A stretch of DNA of 64,000 nucleotides from an uncultured bacterium (GTDB lineage Bacteria > Desulfobacterota > Binatia > UBA1149 > CAITLU01): positions 124,001-188,000 of the forward strand of contig CAITLU010000036.1 in NCBI GenBank assembly GCA_903893315.1, written 5' to 3'. Positions within the stretch are counted from its first letter, which is position 1; the number at the start of each line of letters is the position of its first letter. Below are positions 23,269 to 31,901 of this stretch, piece by piece. A model generated the notes under the pieces. The model did no database searches, was not told the origin of the DNA, and worked only from the letters and a program-made list of their open reading frames with translations. The translations under genes were made by a program, and so were the position numbers.

Positions 23269-24237
23269 TCAAAGACGCGCGGCAACGTCGAGTGCGTAGT
23301 ACGTGATGATGAAGTCGGCACCGGCGCGGCGAATCGAGAGCAGAGTTTCGTCGACGACGCGCCTCTCGTCGATCCACCCGGCTCTGGCCGCCGCCTTGAT
23401 CATCGAGTATTCGCCGCTGACTTGGTAGGCCGCCAGCGGACACTCGAAGGTCTCCCTGGCGCGACGCACGATGTCGAGATAAGGCAGCGCGGGCTTGACC
23501 ATCACGATGTCGGCGCCTTCCTCGAGATCCAACGCGATCTCCCGCATTGCTTCACCGGCGTTGCCGGGATCCATCTGGTAGGAGCGGCGGTCGCCGAACT
23601 GAGGCGCCGACTCGGCCGCTTCGCGAAAGGGACCGTAGAAACCCGAGCAGTACTTGGCCGCGTAGGACATGATCGCGGTATCCTCGAAACCTTCTTCGTC
23701 CAACGTGAGACGGATGGCGCCCACGCGCCCGTCCATCATGTCGGACGGAGCGACGATGTCGGCGCCGGCACGAGCGTGCGAGAGCGCTTCGTCGGCGAGA
23801 AGTTCGAGGGTGGCGTCGTTGACGACGTGCTCTCCGTCCAGAACGCCGCAATGGCCGTGGTCGGTGTACTCGCACAGACACACGTCGGTGATGACGAGAA
23901 GATCTGGGGCGGTCTTCTTGATCGCCCTTACGAGGCTCTGCACCGGACCGTCATCGAGCACCGCATCGCTGCCGCATGCGTCTTTGCGCTCCGGAATGCC
24001 GAACAACAGCACGCCGGGAATACCTAGGTCGCGGGCCCTTACCGCGGTGTCGAGGGCACGGTCTACCGACTGCTGAAAGACGCCGGGCATCGAACCGACT
24101 TCACGCTCGACTCCGTGACCGGGCACGGCGAACAGAGGAAGCACGAGATCATCCCGGGAAAGGCGCGTCTCGCGCACCAGCCGCCGCATGGTTTCATTGC
24201 GACGCAGGCGCCGCATTCGCTGCTGTGGATATGGCAC
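23269..24237 (-). CDS. hemB: Delta-aminolevulinic acid dehydratase (porphobilinogen synthase)
   Basis: A 322-residue TIM-barrel enzyme joining two 5-aminolevulinates to porphobilinogen. It shows [45 protein letters not shown] (three Cys ligands of the catalytic zinc, so a zinc-dependent form), [34 protein letters not shown] (Schiff-base Lys in AAKY), [13 protein letters not shown] (second Lys) and [15 protein letters not shown]. It is the last haem step of the cluster that starts with hemA and is followed by the M48 protease gene. Confidence 0.97.
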   Translation of the reverse strand: MPYPQQRMRRLRRNETMRRLVRETRLSRDDLVLPLFAVPGHGVEREVGSMPGVFQQSVDRALDTAVRARDLGIPGVLLFGIPERKDACGSDAVLDDGPVQSLVRAIKKTAPDLLVITDVCLCEYTDHGHCGVLDGEHVVNDATLELLADEALSHARAGADIVAPSDMMDGRVGAIRLTLDEEGFEDTAIMSYAAKYCSGFYGPFREAAESAPQFGDRRSYQMDPGNAGEAMREIALDLEEGADIVMVKPALPYLDIVRRARETFECPLAAYQVSGEYSMIKAAARAGWIDERRVVDETLLSIRRAGADFIITYYALDVAARL

Positions 24238-24246
24238 GCGCGGATG

Positions 24247-25818
24247 CTAGGCGACGGGGTGCCGATTTGCAAAATAGGTCTGGATCGCCTCGGTCAGTGC
24301 CGGGATCGTGTACTCGGCCGGCATCACGTCGGTGCCGATTCCGAGCGCGGTCAGGGCGTCGGCGGTGATCGGCCCGATGGCGGCAACCGCCTTGCCGCGC
24401 AGCACCTCGCACGCCCTGCCCTCACACAGCAAGTCGAAGTTCTTCACGGTGCTGGCGCTGGTGAAAGTGATCATGTCGAAGTCGTGCGGCACTGGCATCG
24501 GTGCATCCGCTCCGTCCTGCCCGGCTTGCGCCGCTGAACGCGAAGCGTCGTCGGGCACCGCAGCATCGCCCGGCAACGGCCGGGGCAGGACGGTGCGGTA
24601 GAACGCCACGACATCGACCGTGGCGCCGCGCTCGCGCAGAGTCTCGGGCAAAACCTCTCTGGCCACTTCTGCGCGCGCCAGCAGGATGCGCTTGCCGCTC
24701 ACCTCACCGAGCACTTCGAGCAACGCCTCTGCGCGGTACTCCTTGGGCTGGGCAGCGACGCGCAAACCTCGGTATTCGACCGCCTGACGGGTCGCGGGAC
24801 CGATCGCCGCCAGCGACACACCGGCCAGATCGCGAAGATCGCGGCGTGCCCCTAGCCACTGGCCGAAGAACGCCTCGACGCCGTTGGTGCTGGTGAAGAC
24901 GATCCAGTCGTAGGATCCCGCTCTCTCCATGACTTCGACCGCAACTTCGTTTTCGCGGATCTCGATGGTCGGGAATTCGATAACCCAGGCCCCTGCTTCT
25001 TCGAGTCTGGAAGCGAACGCCGCGGCTTGATGGCGCGACCGTGTCACCACGATGCGGCGGCCGAACAACGGCAGGCGTTCAAACCACGACAGTTCGGTCG
25101 ACAGACCGGCAACCGCACCGACAACGAGAATCACCGGCGGACGCCCCAGCTTCGACTTCGCCTTCTCATCAATGTCGGCCAGCGTCCCGACGACGCTCTG
25201 CTGCCGCGCAAGAGTTCCCCAGCGTATGGCGGCCGCCGGCGTTGTCGATGCCAGGCCTCCCTCCACCAGTTTTCGAGCGATCTCGCCCATGCGCGTCATC
25301 GCCATCAGGAACACCAGCGTGCCGCCGGCGCGGGCGAGCATCTCCCAATCCAGGTCGTAGCCGTCTCGAACCGCGCCCGGCTGCCCCGTCACGAACGTGA
25401 CCATCGAGGAGTGCTCACGATGGGTCAGCGGAATGCCGGCGTAGGCCGGCACCGCGATCGCGGCGGTCACTCCCGGCACCACTTCGAAGTCGATGCCTGC
25501 TCGACGACACGCTTCGGCTTCCTCACCGCCGCGGCCGAAGATGAACGGATCGCCGCCCTTCAGGCGGACGACCGTCTTTCCCTCACGCGCCAGCCGAACG
25601 ATCGACGCTTCGATCTCGTCTTGCGAAGCGCTCTGGCGCCCCTGACGTTTGCCGACCAGGACCCTGGCGGCAGCGGACGGCGCGAAGTCGAGAATGCGCG
25701 GATTGGCCAGAGCATCGTAGAGCACCACGTCGGCGCGACCGAGCACTTCCTTGCCCCGCAACGTCAGCAGCCCCGGATCTCCGGGCCCCGCTCCGACCAG
25801 GTAGACGCGACCGCTCAC
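24247..25818 (-). CDS. cobA-hemD: Bifunctional uroporphyrinogen-III C-methyltransferase / uroporphyrinogen-III synthase
   Basis: A 523-residue fusion. Residues ~1-245 are a SAM-dependent uroporphyrinogen-III methyltransferase: VYLVGAGPGDPGLLTLRG, VVLYDALANPRIL, RLKGGDPFIFGRGGEEAE, VVPGVTAAIAVPAYAGIPLTHRE, FLMAMTRMGEIA and AAIRWGTLARQQSVVGTL. Residues ~255-520 are HemD: RIVVTRSRHQAAAFASRLEEAGAWV, WIVFTSTNGVEAFF, AAIGPATRQAVEYRG, ITFTSASTVKNF and VAAIGPITADAL. It makes uroporphyrinogen III and directs part of it to precorrin-2 for sirohaem or cobalamin. A low-complexity Ala/Asp stretch sits inside the HemD part. This fusion is common in deltaproteobacteria and Firmicutes. Confidence 0.95.
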   Translation of the reverse strand: MSGRVYLVGAGPGDPGLLTLRGKEVLGRADVVLYDALANPRILDFAPSAAARVLVGKRQGRQSASQDEIEASIVRLAREGKTVVRLKGGDPFIFGRGGEEAEACRRAGIDFEVVPGVTAAIAVPAYAGIPLTHREHSSMVTFVTGQPGAVRDGYDLDWEMLARAGGTLVFLMAMTRMGEIARKLVEGGLASTTPAAAIRWGTLARQQSVVGTLADIDEKAKSKLGRPPVILVVGAVAGLSTELSWFERLPLFGRRIVVTRSRHQAAAFASRLEEAGAWVIEFPTIEIRENEVAVEVMERAGSYDWIVFTSTNGVEAFFGQWLGARRDLRDLAGVSLAAIGPATRQAVEYRGLRVAAQPKEYRAEALLEVLGEVSGKRILLARAEVAREVLPETLRERGATVDVVAFYRTVLPRPLPGDAAVPDDASRSAAQAGQDGADAPMPVPHDFDMITFTSASTVKNFDLLCEGRACEVLRGKAVAAIGPITADALTALGIGTDVMPAEYTIPALTEAIQTYFANRHPVA

Positions 25819-25848
25819 CTGCCATTCCTGTCGGCGCGGCCGTTCATG

Positions 25849-26814
25849 TCAGACGTCGCGTCCGTGTGACTTGCCGTCACCCGCGCTGACCTCGGCGGCT
25901 TCGAGGAACTCTCCGCCGCCGCGCTCCAGAAATGCGCGACCCAGCGAAGTACCCAAAGCCGCGGCTTGCGCAACGGGGCCGCGAATTTCGTCGCGCATGA
26001 TCCGTTTGCCGTCGGCGGTCAGCAGCACGCCGACCAGCCGCACTTCACCTTGCGCACCGTCCACCACCGCGTACGCCGCCAGCGGAAGATGACAGCCGCC
26101 GCCGAACACGCGTGCGAAAGCGCGTTCGGCTTCCACCGCGGCGCTCGTTGCAGCGTGATCGACCTCGCGAATCGCCGCTGCCGCAGCGCCGTCGCCCTCG
26201 CGTACCGTGATCGCCACTGCCCCCTGCCCCGCAGCCGGAACGAACACGAAAGGATCGAGCATCACGCCGTGAGCGGGCGAAAGCGTCAGACCGAGGCGTG
26301 CCAACCCGGCCGCGGCCAGGAAGGTCGCGTCGCAATCGCCTTCGACGAGTTTGCGCAGGCGCGTCTCGATGTTGCCGCGCAGCAGTTTGGTTGTGGCCGC
26401 CGGTTTCATCGACAGCAACTGCGATGCACGACGCAGGCTGGTCGTCCCGAGCACGACCTCGTCGCCGAGTTCCGCCAACTCGCGACCGTCGCGGGTCACC
26501 AACACGTCGCGCGGATCCTCTCGCTGCAGGACCGCCGCAATGATCGTGCCCGCGGCGAGTTCCGACGGCACGTCCTTGAGTGAGTGCACGGCGCAGTCGA
26601 TGCGGCCTTCGAGCAGAGCCTCGTCCAGTTCCTTGATGAAGAGTCCCTTGCCGCCGGCCTCGCGCAGCGGCCGATCAAGGATACGGTCACCAGTCGTCGT
26701 CACCTCGACGATCTCGTAAGACAGACCGCTCACGCGCGCAGCCAGCGTTTCCATCGTCTGGCCTGTCTGTGTCAGTGCCAGCGCGCTGCGGCGCGTACCT
26801 ACCCTCAGTTTCAT
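25849..26814 (-). CDS. hemC: Porphobilinogen deaminase (hydroxymethylbilane synthase)
   Basis: A 321-residue protein with KLRVGTRRSALALTQT at the start, GKGLFIKELDEALLEGRIDCAVHSLKDVPS, LGTTSLRRASQLL, LRGNIETRLRKL, FLAAAGLARLGL and a Cys in FGGGCHLPLAAYA that carries the dipyrromethane cofactor. It polymerises four porphobilinogens to hydroxymethylbilane. The start codon overlaps the stop of hemA by four bases, so the two are translationally coupled. Confidence 0.97.
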   Translation of the reverse strand: MKLRVGTRRSALALTQTGQTMETLAARVSGLSYEIVEVTTTGDRILDRPLREAGGKGLFIKELDEALLEGRIDCAVHSLKDVPSELAAGTIIAAVLQREDPRDVLVTRDGRELAELGDEVVLGTTSLRRASQLLSMKPAATTKLLRGNIETRLRKLVEGDCDATFLAAAGLARLGLTLSPAHGVMLDPFVFVPAAGQGAVAITVREGDGAAAAAIREVDHAATSAAVEAERAFARVFGGGCHLPLAAYAVVDGAQGEVRLVGVLLTADGKRIMRDEIRGPVAQAAALGTSLGRAFLERGGGEFLEAAEVSAGDGKSHGRDV

Positions 26815-28085
26815 GTGTCGTCCCCGAGCCTGAACAGGCGGCGCACCGCGCTCAGCAACCGTGACTCTTCGGTTGGTGAACCCTCACCCTTGAGTACCGC
26901 GGTCGGATGATGAAGCAGTTTGTTGACGATCGCCCGGGTCATCTGATGGATTCGCTCACGATCTTCCTCGGAAATGGCCTGCATCTTGGCGAGGGTCTTT
27001 TCCACTTCGCCCCGACGGATCGAATCCGCGTACTCGCGCAGCTCAACGATTGTCGGAACTACCTGAAGTTTCTCGAACCACTGCCAGAACTGATCGACTT
27101 CGGCTTCGACGATGGTCTCAGCACGCACGGCTTCGCGACGACGCTCGCCAAGATTGTCTTCAACAACCGCGGCAAGATCGTCGATGTCGTAGAGATAGGC
27201 ACCGTCGAGTTGATTTATCGCCGGGTCGAAGTTGCGCGGCACCGCGAGGTCGATGAAAAACATCGGCCGGCCGCGTCTCTCACGCAGCACTTCACGCACA
27301 TCTTCAGCATCCAGCAGTTGCCCTCCACCGGCAGAGCCGACAACGAGATCGGCCAACGGCAGATACTGGCGAAAGCGTTCGAGCGGAAGCGCCGTCGCCG
27401 ACAATTCACGCGCCAAATCGACGGCGGTCTCGAAAGTACGGTTGGCGACCATGATCTGACCGACGTTGGCCGCCATGAAGTGGCGCGCCGCGGTCTCTCC
27501 TGTGTCGCCCGCTCCGAGCAACATCACCACACGCCCATCCAGAGTTTCGAAAATGCGACTGGCGAGATCTACCGCGGTCGCCGCCACCGACACGGATCGC
27601 GAGGCAATACCGGTTTCAGTACGCACCCGCTTCGCTACCGAGAAGCTCTTGTGGAAGACGCGCACCAGCACCGGTCCTGCCGCTTCGAGCGAGGACGACA
27701 CTTCGAACTGCTGCTTCATCTGGCCGAGGATCTGCGGCTCGCCGACGATCATCGAGTCGAGGCTCGAAGCGACGCGAAAAACGTGGCGCACGGCCTCACG
27801 TCCCTGCATCGCGAAGAGCAACCCGTCACCATCGTGTGCGCCGATCCCCGAAAGCTCGACCATCAAACGCGTCAGCGCCTGTCTGGGATCGTGACCGGCC
27901 TTGCTGCACGTCACGACTTCGATACGGTTGCAGGTGCTCAGCAGCACGGCCTCGTCCACGCCGCAGTCGGCAACGAGACGACGCAGGAAAGCCTCGGCAT
28001 CGGCAGCGGCCGCAGCCAGACGCTCACGCACCTCTACCGGTGCGGTGTGATGGCTCAGCCCGACCACTGTCAGTTCGCGACTCAT
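26811..28085 (-). CDS. hemA: Glutamyl-tRNA reductase
   Basis: About 424 residues from the ATG at 28085 (MSRELTVVGLSHHTAPVEVRE). Key parts are LLSTCNRIEV (the catalytic Cys), REAVRHVFRVASSLDSMIVGEPQILGQ, AYDFG-like NADPH domain VMLLGAGDTGETAARHF, MVANRTFETAVDLA, and a C-terminal dimerisation helix region with DYQ-type residues (EVDQFWQWFEKLQVVPTI). It reduces glutamyl-tRNA to glutamate semialdehyde, the first committed tetrapyrrole step of the C5 pathway. hemL is not in the window. In-frame sequence upstream to 28307 has no family similarity. Confidence 0.96.
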   Translation of the reverse strand: MSRELTVVGLSHHTAPVEVRERLAAAAADAEAFLRRLVADCGVDEAVLLSTCNRIEVVTCSKAGHDPRQALTRLMVELSGIGAHDGDGLLFAMQGREAVRHVFRVASSLDSMIVGEPQILGQMKQQFEVSSSLEAAGPVLVRVFHKSFSVAKRVRTETGIASRSVSVAATAVDLASRIFETLDGRVVMLLGAGDTGETAARHFMAANVGQIMVANRTFETAVDLARELSATALPLERFRQYLPLADLVVGSAGGGQLLDAEDVREVLRERRGRPMFFIDLAVPRNFDPAINQLDGAYLYDIDDLAAVVEDNLGERRREAVRAETIVEAEVDQFWQWFEKLQVVPTIVELREYADSIRRGEVEKTLAKMQAISEEDRERIHQMTRAIVNKLLHHPTAVLKGEGSPTEESRLLSAVRRLFRLGDDT

Positions 28086-28141
28086 TGCCAGTTTCCGTGC
28101 GAGACCGGTGCCGGCCTGCCTCGACCAGTTCCAGTCGACAT

Positions 28142-28975
28142 TCAGCCTGCCAACCCGAGTCCGTGGCGGGTTCCGAGCCTCAGGAGGTTCACCGCCACAT
28201 ACGACGTCAACAACAACGAGAACGCGACAATGGTCCATCTTGCAGCACGCCGGCCGTGAAGACCGCCGAGCAGGCGCAGTTGCAGCAATCCCGCGTACAG
28301 TAGCCACGTCAGAGCCGCGAGGATCTCACGCGGCTCGCCGGTCCAGAAATGGCCAGTCGAATTGGCCGACCAGACTCCACCGCTGACGATGCCGAGAGTC
28401 AGAAGCGGAAAGCCCCACATCAGGAACCCGGCGCTCAGACGATCGAGCTTTTCCAACGGAGGCAGGCGACGGATGAGACCTGCCGTGTGACGCGACTTGA
28501 TCAGGTTCTCCTGCAGCAGGTAGACGGCGCTGACCGCAAAGGCCAGTGCGAAAACCGCGTTGCCAAGAAACGCGAGCGTGACGTGAACGGGAAGCCAGGG
28601 GCTGCGCAAAGCCTGCGGAACCGCGACGTCGTCACCGCGCACGATCGCATCGAGCGTCACCGCCAGGAACGCCAACGGGCTGACCAGCGCGCCTACCACC
28701 GCCAAACTCAAGCGTGCCTGCAGGCCCAGATATATTCCGACCACGAGCCAGGCGAAGAACGAGAAACCGCCGGCGAACGTCGCCACCGGCAACACGCCCG
28801 CAGAAACCACGTCGCGAACAATGTCCAGCGTGTGGATTCCGAAACCTAAGGCCAGCAGCCACGGAGCCAGACGCGCTCCGGGAGCCTCGCGCCGCGAGAA
28901 ACTCGCGCCGTAGCACAGACTCGCCCCGATGTAGCAGGCGGAGGCAACAAACAGCATCAAGGTATGCGTATGCAC
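28142..28975 (-). CDS. CcsA/HemX-like cytochrome c assembly membrane protein
   Basis: A 277-residue protein with about eight membrane helices, for example ARLSLAVVGALVSPLAFLAVTL and LPVHVTLAFLGNAVFALAFAVSAVYLL. It has the tryptophan-rich motif GGVWSANSTGHFWTGEPREILAALTWLLY, which resembles the WWD-like region of CcsA/ResC and of HemX proteins. Such genes typically sit beside hemA, where HemX can control HemA levels, or take part in haem delivery for cytochrome c maturation. Here it lies 56 bases before hemA, and its start overlaps the end of the sirohaem dehydrogenase gene. I cannot separate the HemX and CcsA roles from sequence alone. Confidence 0.85.
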   Translation of the reverse strand: MHTHTLMLFVASACYIGASLCYGASFSRREAPGARLAPWLLALGFGIHTLDIVRDVVSAGVLPVATFAGGFSFFAWLVVGIYLGLQARLSLAVVGALVSPLAFLAVTLDAIVRGDDVAVPQALRSPWLPVHVTLAFLGNAVFALAFAVSAVYLLQENLIKSRHTAGLIRRLPPLEKLDRLSAGFLMWGFPLLTLGIVSGGVWSANSTGHFWTGEPREILAALTWLLYAGLLQLRLLGGLHGRRAARWTIVAFSLLLTSYVAVNLLRLGTRHGLGLAG

Positions 28976-29658
28976 GGATCAACCTCGTGGGCCGCCTCGG
29001 CCACAGTCACCTCGCCCAACAGCGAAGCGAGCAGCGTATCGGCCTCGTCTTCAGCGCCGCGCCCGAGAAGCCGGATCCAACCGGCATCGAGTAGACGGCG
29101 GACCGCTGCGGCGCGCTCCGAAGGCGTCGCATAGCTCAGACGCAGACGCGAACGCACCGCTGCAAGCCGACGTACGGCCTCTCCGTACTCGTCGCCGATC
29201 GCGGCCGCGATGATGTCACGGACGTGCGCGCCGAGTACCGGACTCGCGCCGCCGCAGGAAACCGCCACGCACAGTTCCTGGCGGCGAAGCACGGCTGCGG
29301 ACATGAAATCGCCGTCATCGCCGTCATCGGCCCGGCACAGCAACGCACCCGCACTGCGGGCGTCGGCCGCGACGCGGCTCTGGACATCGGCCTGGTCGGT
29401 ACACGCGAACACCAGCATGGCTCCTTCGCAGTCGCCGCCGCGAAACGGCCTGCGCACGAGCGCTATCGACATAAAGCGAGCGTGGAGTTCGAGCAGGGCG
29501 GCCGAGGGCGTCGGTTCGACGACGATCACTTCCCCTCCGGCTTCAGCCAACGCCGCCGCGCGACCACAACCGACACAGCCGCCACCAACAACAAGGCAGC
29601 GCCGACCATCCACCTTCAAAAACGCCGGGAATCCGAACACGGGCCGGAACCCTAGCAC
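28957..29658 (-). CDS. Precorrin-2 dehydrogenase / sirohydrochlorin ferrochelatase-like (CysG N-terminal domain)
   Basis: A 233-residue protein with FPAFLKVDGRRCLVVGGGCVGCGRAAALAEAGGEVIVVEP, the NAD-binding start of Met8/SirC/CysG-N. It also has FACTDQADVQSRVAADARSAGALLCRADDGDDGDFMSAAVLRRQELCVAVSCGGASPVL, with the typical A-x-R-F/S-CGGxSP order. It oxidises precorrin-2 to sirohydrochlorin and may insert iron, completing the branch begun by the methyltransferase domain at 24247. It opens the tetrapyrrole gene set, 34 bases after mltD. Confidence 0.9.
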   Translation of the reverse strand: MLGFRPVFGFPAFLKVDGRRCLVVGGGCVGCGRAAALAEAGGEVIVVEPTPSAALLELHARFMSIALVRRPFRGGDCEGAMLVFACTDQADVQSRVAADARSAGALLCRADDGDDGDFMSAAVLRRQELCVAVSCGGASPVLGAHVRDIIAAAIGDEYGEAVRRLAAVRSRLRLSYATPSERAAAVRRLLDAGWIRLLGRGAEDEADTLLASLLGEVTVAEAAHEVDPCIRIP

Positions 29659-29692
29659 GCAACAGCGGCGTTTCCGAAGTCAGACCGGGCTG

Positions 29693-31816
29693 TTAGAGCG
29701 GAACCCTGAGAGTTTGCCCAACCTGGACCTTGTGTGAGTCGCGAATCCCGTTGAGACGCTTGATCTCGTCGATTGAGGTTCCGTACTTCTGGGCAATGCT
29801 AGACAGCGACTGGCCCCGCTGAACACGATGCGAGGCGAAACTCAGCTTGGCGCTCCCGGCCGCGGCCGCAGCCACGACCGACGAACCGCGGGCCGGAACC
29901 TTGACGCTGGAGCCTGCCTTGAGAGTGCCGGCCAGGCCCGGATTCATCCTCTTCAATGTTTCCACCGACGTGCCCTGAGCTTGGGCAACGCTCGACAGTG
30001 AGTCGCCGTTCCTCACCTTGTAGCCCGCCGCCACCGGCGCCGCCGACACGATGGCGGTGCCGCTGGTGCGCACCTTGATCGCCTGCCCGTATTGCAGGTC
30101 GCGCGAATCGGAGATTCCGTTGAGGGCCTTGAGATCATCGACCGAGGTCTTGTACATCGACGCTATCTGCGAGAGCGTCTGCCCGCGGCCGACCTTGTGC
30201 GTGGCGGTCAGCACGGCGTCCGACTCGGCATTTCGAGATGTTTCCGCCTTCGCGACCACCGCTGCCGCGGGCACCGCGGCAACCGCGGTCTTGGCCGCAG
30301 TCTCGGCGGCCTGAACCGCCGCAGCAGCAACTGCGCCCGAGGCCTTTTCAACTTCGGCGACGGCCCTCGCCGTCGGCTTGAGCGCGGCGGCCGAAGCCAG
30401 GACCGTCGGCCCTGCTTCAGCACTGCCCGCCGCACCGGGAACCTTGAGCAACTGACCGGGCCGCACGGTCTTGGATTTGCCCAGCGCGTTCATCTTCTGC
30501 AGCGCCGAGACCGAAGTCCCGTAGCGGCTCGCAATCTGCGAGAGAGTCTGACCGCGGGCCACGCGGTGGCTGCGCGGTCCGGAGATCACCGCACCACTGC
30601 GGTCAGCACCGGAGCCGGAACCCGAAGCCTGCGCGAGAACGACATCACCGGAATGGCCCGCCCTGGCGTAGGCAGACGCAAAGCCGTCCTTCATGCCCTT
30701 CGGCAAGTTGAGCCGATAACCAGCCGGCACACGCTTGCTACCGCGCACGACGCTGTCTCGAAGCGCCGGATTGAGCGCCTCGAGCTGGTCGACGGTGGTA
30801 CCGGAGGCCTTGGCAAGATCGCGAAGCGAAGCGCTGGCCTCGAGCGCGAATTCGTCGGGACGGTAGGCCTCTACCTTGATCGGTCCGCAGATCTCCTCGG
30901 CGCGGCCCACCGCGTCGCTGGCAGCAAGGAACTCCGCGTAGAAATTGCGCGAAGCAAAACCGAAGGTCTTGCCCTTGTAATGACGGGCGATGACACCGAA
31001 ATGCGTGGTGCCCATCGTCTTGACCGCATTGGCCACCCCGCCGAGCCCGTGATTGTAGGACGTGATCGCGAGCGGCCAGGATCCGAGCGTGTCGTAACTC
31101 TTGCGCAGCATCTGCGCGGCCGCTTCGGTCGCGCGCAGCGGATCGCGGCGGTCGTCGAAGCTGTCGTTCACGTCGAGATACAGACGGCCGGTGCCGGGCA
31201 TGAACTGCCAGATTCCGGCAGCGCCGACCGACGAGTCGGCGCCGATCTGATAGCCCGATTCAACCAGCGGCAGGGCCACCAGTTCTTCCGGCACCTGCTG
31301 GCTGCGCATGATCTCTCTCATCATCGGCAGGTAGGTGTAGGCCCGCTGCATGGCGCTGCAGAACTTGTCGCCGAGGCCTCGTTGGGAGCGGATCTGGGCG
31401 GCCAGCGTGGTAGCGTACTCGGGCTCGTGACCGATGCGGGCGATGGCCCTGACGATGCGGTGCTCTTCTTCCGTGTGCGACTGTCCGGAGCCGATGCGCT
31501 CGAGCATGGCCTCGAGACGTTCGCCCTCGGCCTTGCGGCGGGCACGTATGGCGTCTTCCTGCTGTTTTTGCGGAAGGGCTCGGACGATGTCGTCGATCGA
31601 CAGCACCGAGTACACGAGGTCGAGGTGCTCGACGTCGTGGAAAACGATCTGGTTACTGGTCCACTTGGTGAAGGAATCGCGCCAGAAGGCGACATTCGGC
31701 TCCAACTCTTTGTACCGCGGAAAATGGGTACTGCCCGCCGAGGCCGCTCCGGCCACGGCCCCCGAAAGAAGGATCCCCACCACCACTGCTACCGCTACCC
31801 CGACCCGTCCCGACAT
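29693..31816 (-). CDS. mltD: Membrane-bound lytic murein transglycosylase D-like with LysM repeats
   Basis: A 707-residue exported protein: signal peptide VAVAVVVGILLSGAVAGAASA, an SLT domain around 170-330 with VPEELVALPLVESGYQIGADSSVGAAGIWQFMPGTGR (catalytic Glu in LVESGY), WPLAITSYNHGLGGV and GFASRNFYAEFLAA. One degenerate LysM follows around 345-390, then four clear LysM repeats. These include HRVARGQTLSQIASRYGTSVSALQKMNALGKS, HKVGRGQTLSQIASMYKTSV, YKVRNGDSLSSVAQAQGTSV and HRVQRGQSLSSIAQKYGTSI. It cleaves peptidoglycan glycan strands. Ala/Val-rich linkers separate the repeats. AGGAGGTG lies seven bases before the ATG. It is divergent from the solute-binding protein gene and upstream of the tetrapyrrole genes. 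Confidence 0.95.
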   Translation of the reverse strand: MSGRVGVAVAVVVGILLSGAVAGAASAGSTHFPRYKELEPNVAFWRDSFTKWTSNQIVFHDVEHLDLVYSVLSIDDIVRALPQKQQEDAIRARRKAEGERLEAMLERIGSGQSHTEEEHRIVRAIARIGHEPEYATTLAAQIRSQRGLGDKFCSAMQRAYTYLPMMREIMRSQQVPEELVALPLVESGYQIGADSSVGAAGIWQFMPGTGRLYLDVNDSFDDRRDPLRATEAAAQMLRKSYDTLGSWPLAITSYNHGLGGVANAVKTMGTTHFGVIARHYKGKTFGFASRNFYAEFLAASDAVGRAEEICGPIKVEAYRPDEFALEASASLRDLAKASGTTVDQLEALNPALRDSVVRGSKRVPAGYRLNLPKGMKDGFASAYARAGHSGDVVLAQASGSGSGADRSGAVISGPRSHRVARGQTLSQIASRYGTSVSALQKMNALGKSKTVRPGQLLKVPGAAGSAEAGPTVLASAAALKPTARAVAEVEKASGAVAAAAVQAAETAAKTAVAAVPAAAVVAKAETSRNAESDAVLTATHKVGRGQTLSQIASMYKTSVDDLKALNGISDSRDLQYGQAIKVRTSGTAIVSAAPVAAGYKVRNGDSLSSVAQAQGTSVETLKRMNPGLAGTLKAGSSVKVPARGSSVVAAAAAGSAKLSFASHRVQRGQSLSSIAQKYGTSIDEIKRLNGIRDSHKVQVGQTLRVPL

Positions 31817-31901
31817 CCCGCACCTCCTGAATCCGCAGAGCCGACATGGTAGCAGGCGGGTGGCCCCGCTTCTATTCAGAAAGGCTCATTTTACTCAATG
31901 G

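Noticed and set aside
26907-28259. A 450-residue plus-strand frame opposite hemA
   Set aside because: hemA shows all expected motifs on the minus strand; the opposite frame is a GC-skewed shadow.
30092-31852. A 586-residue plus-strand frame opposite mltD
   Set aside because: Arg/Gly-rich shadow of mltD, which has clear SLT and LysM domains.
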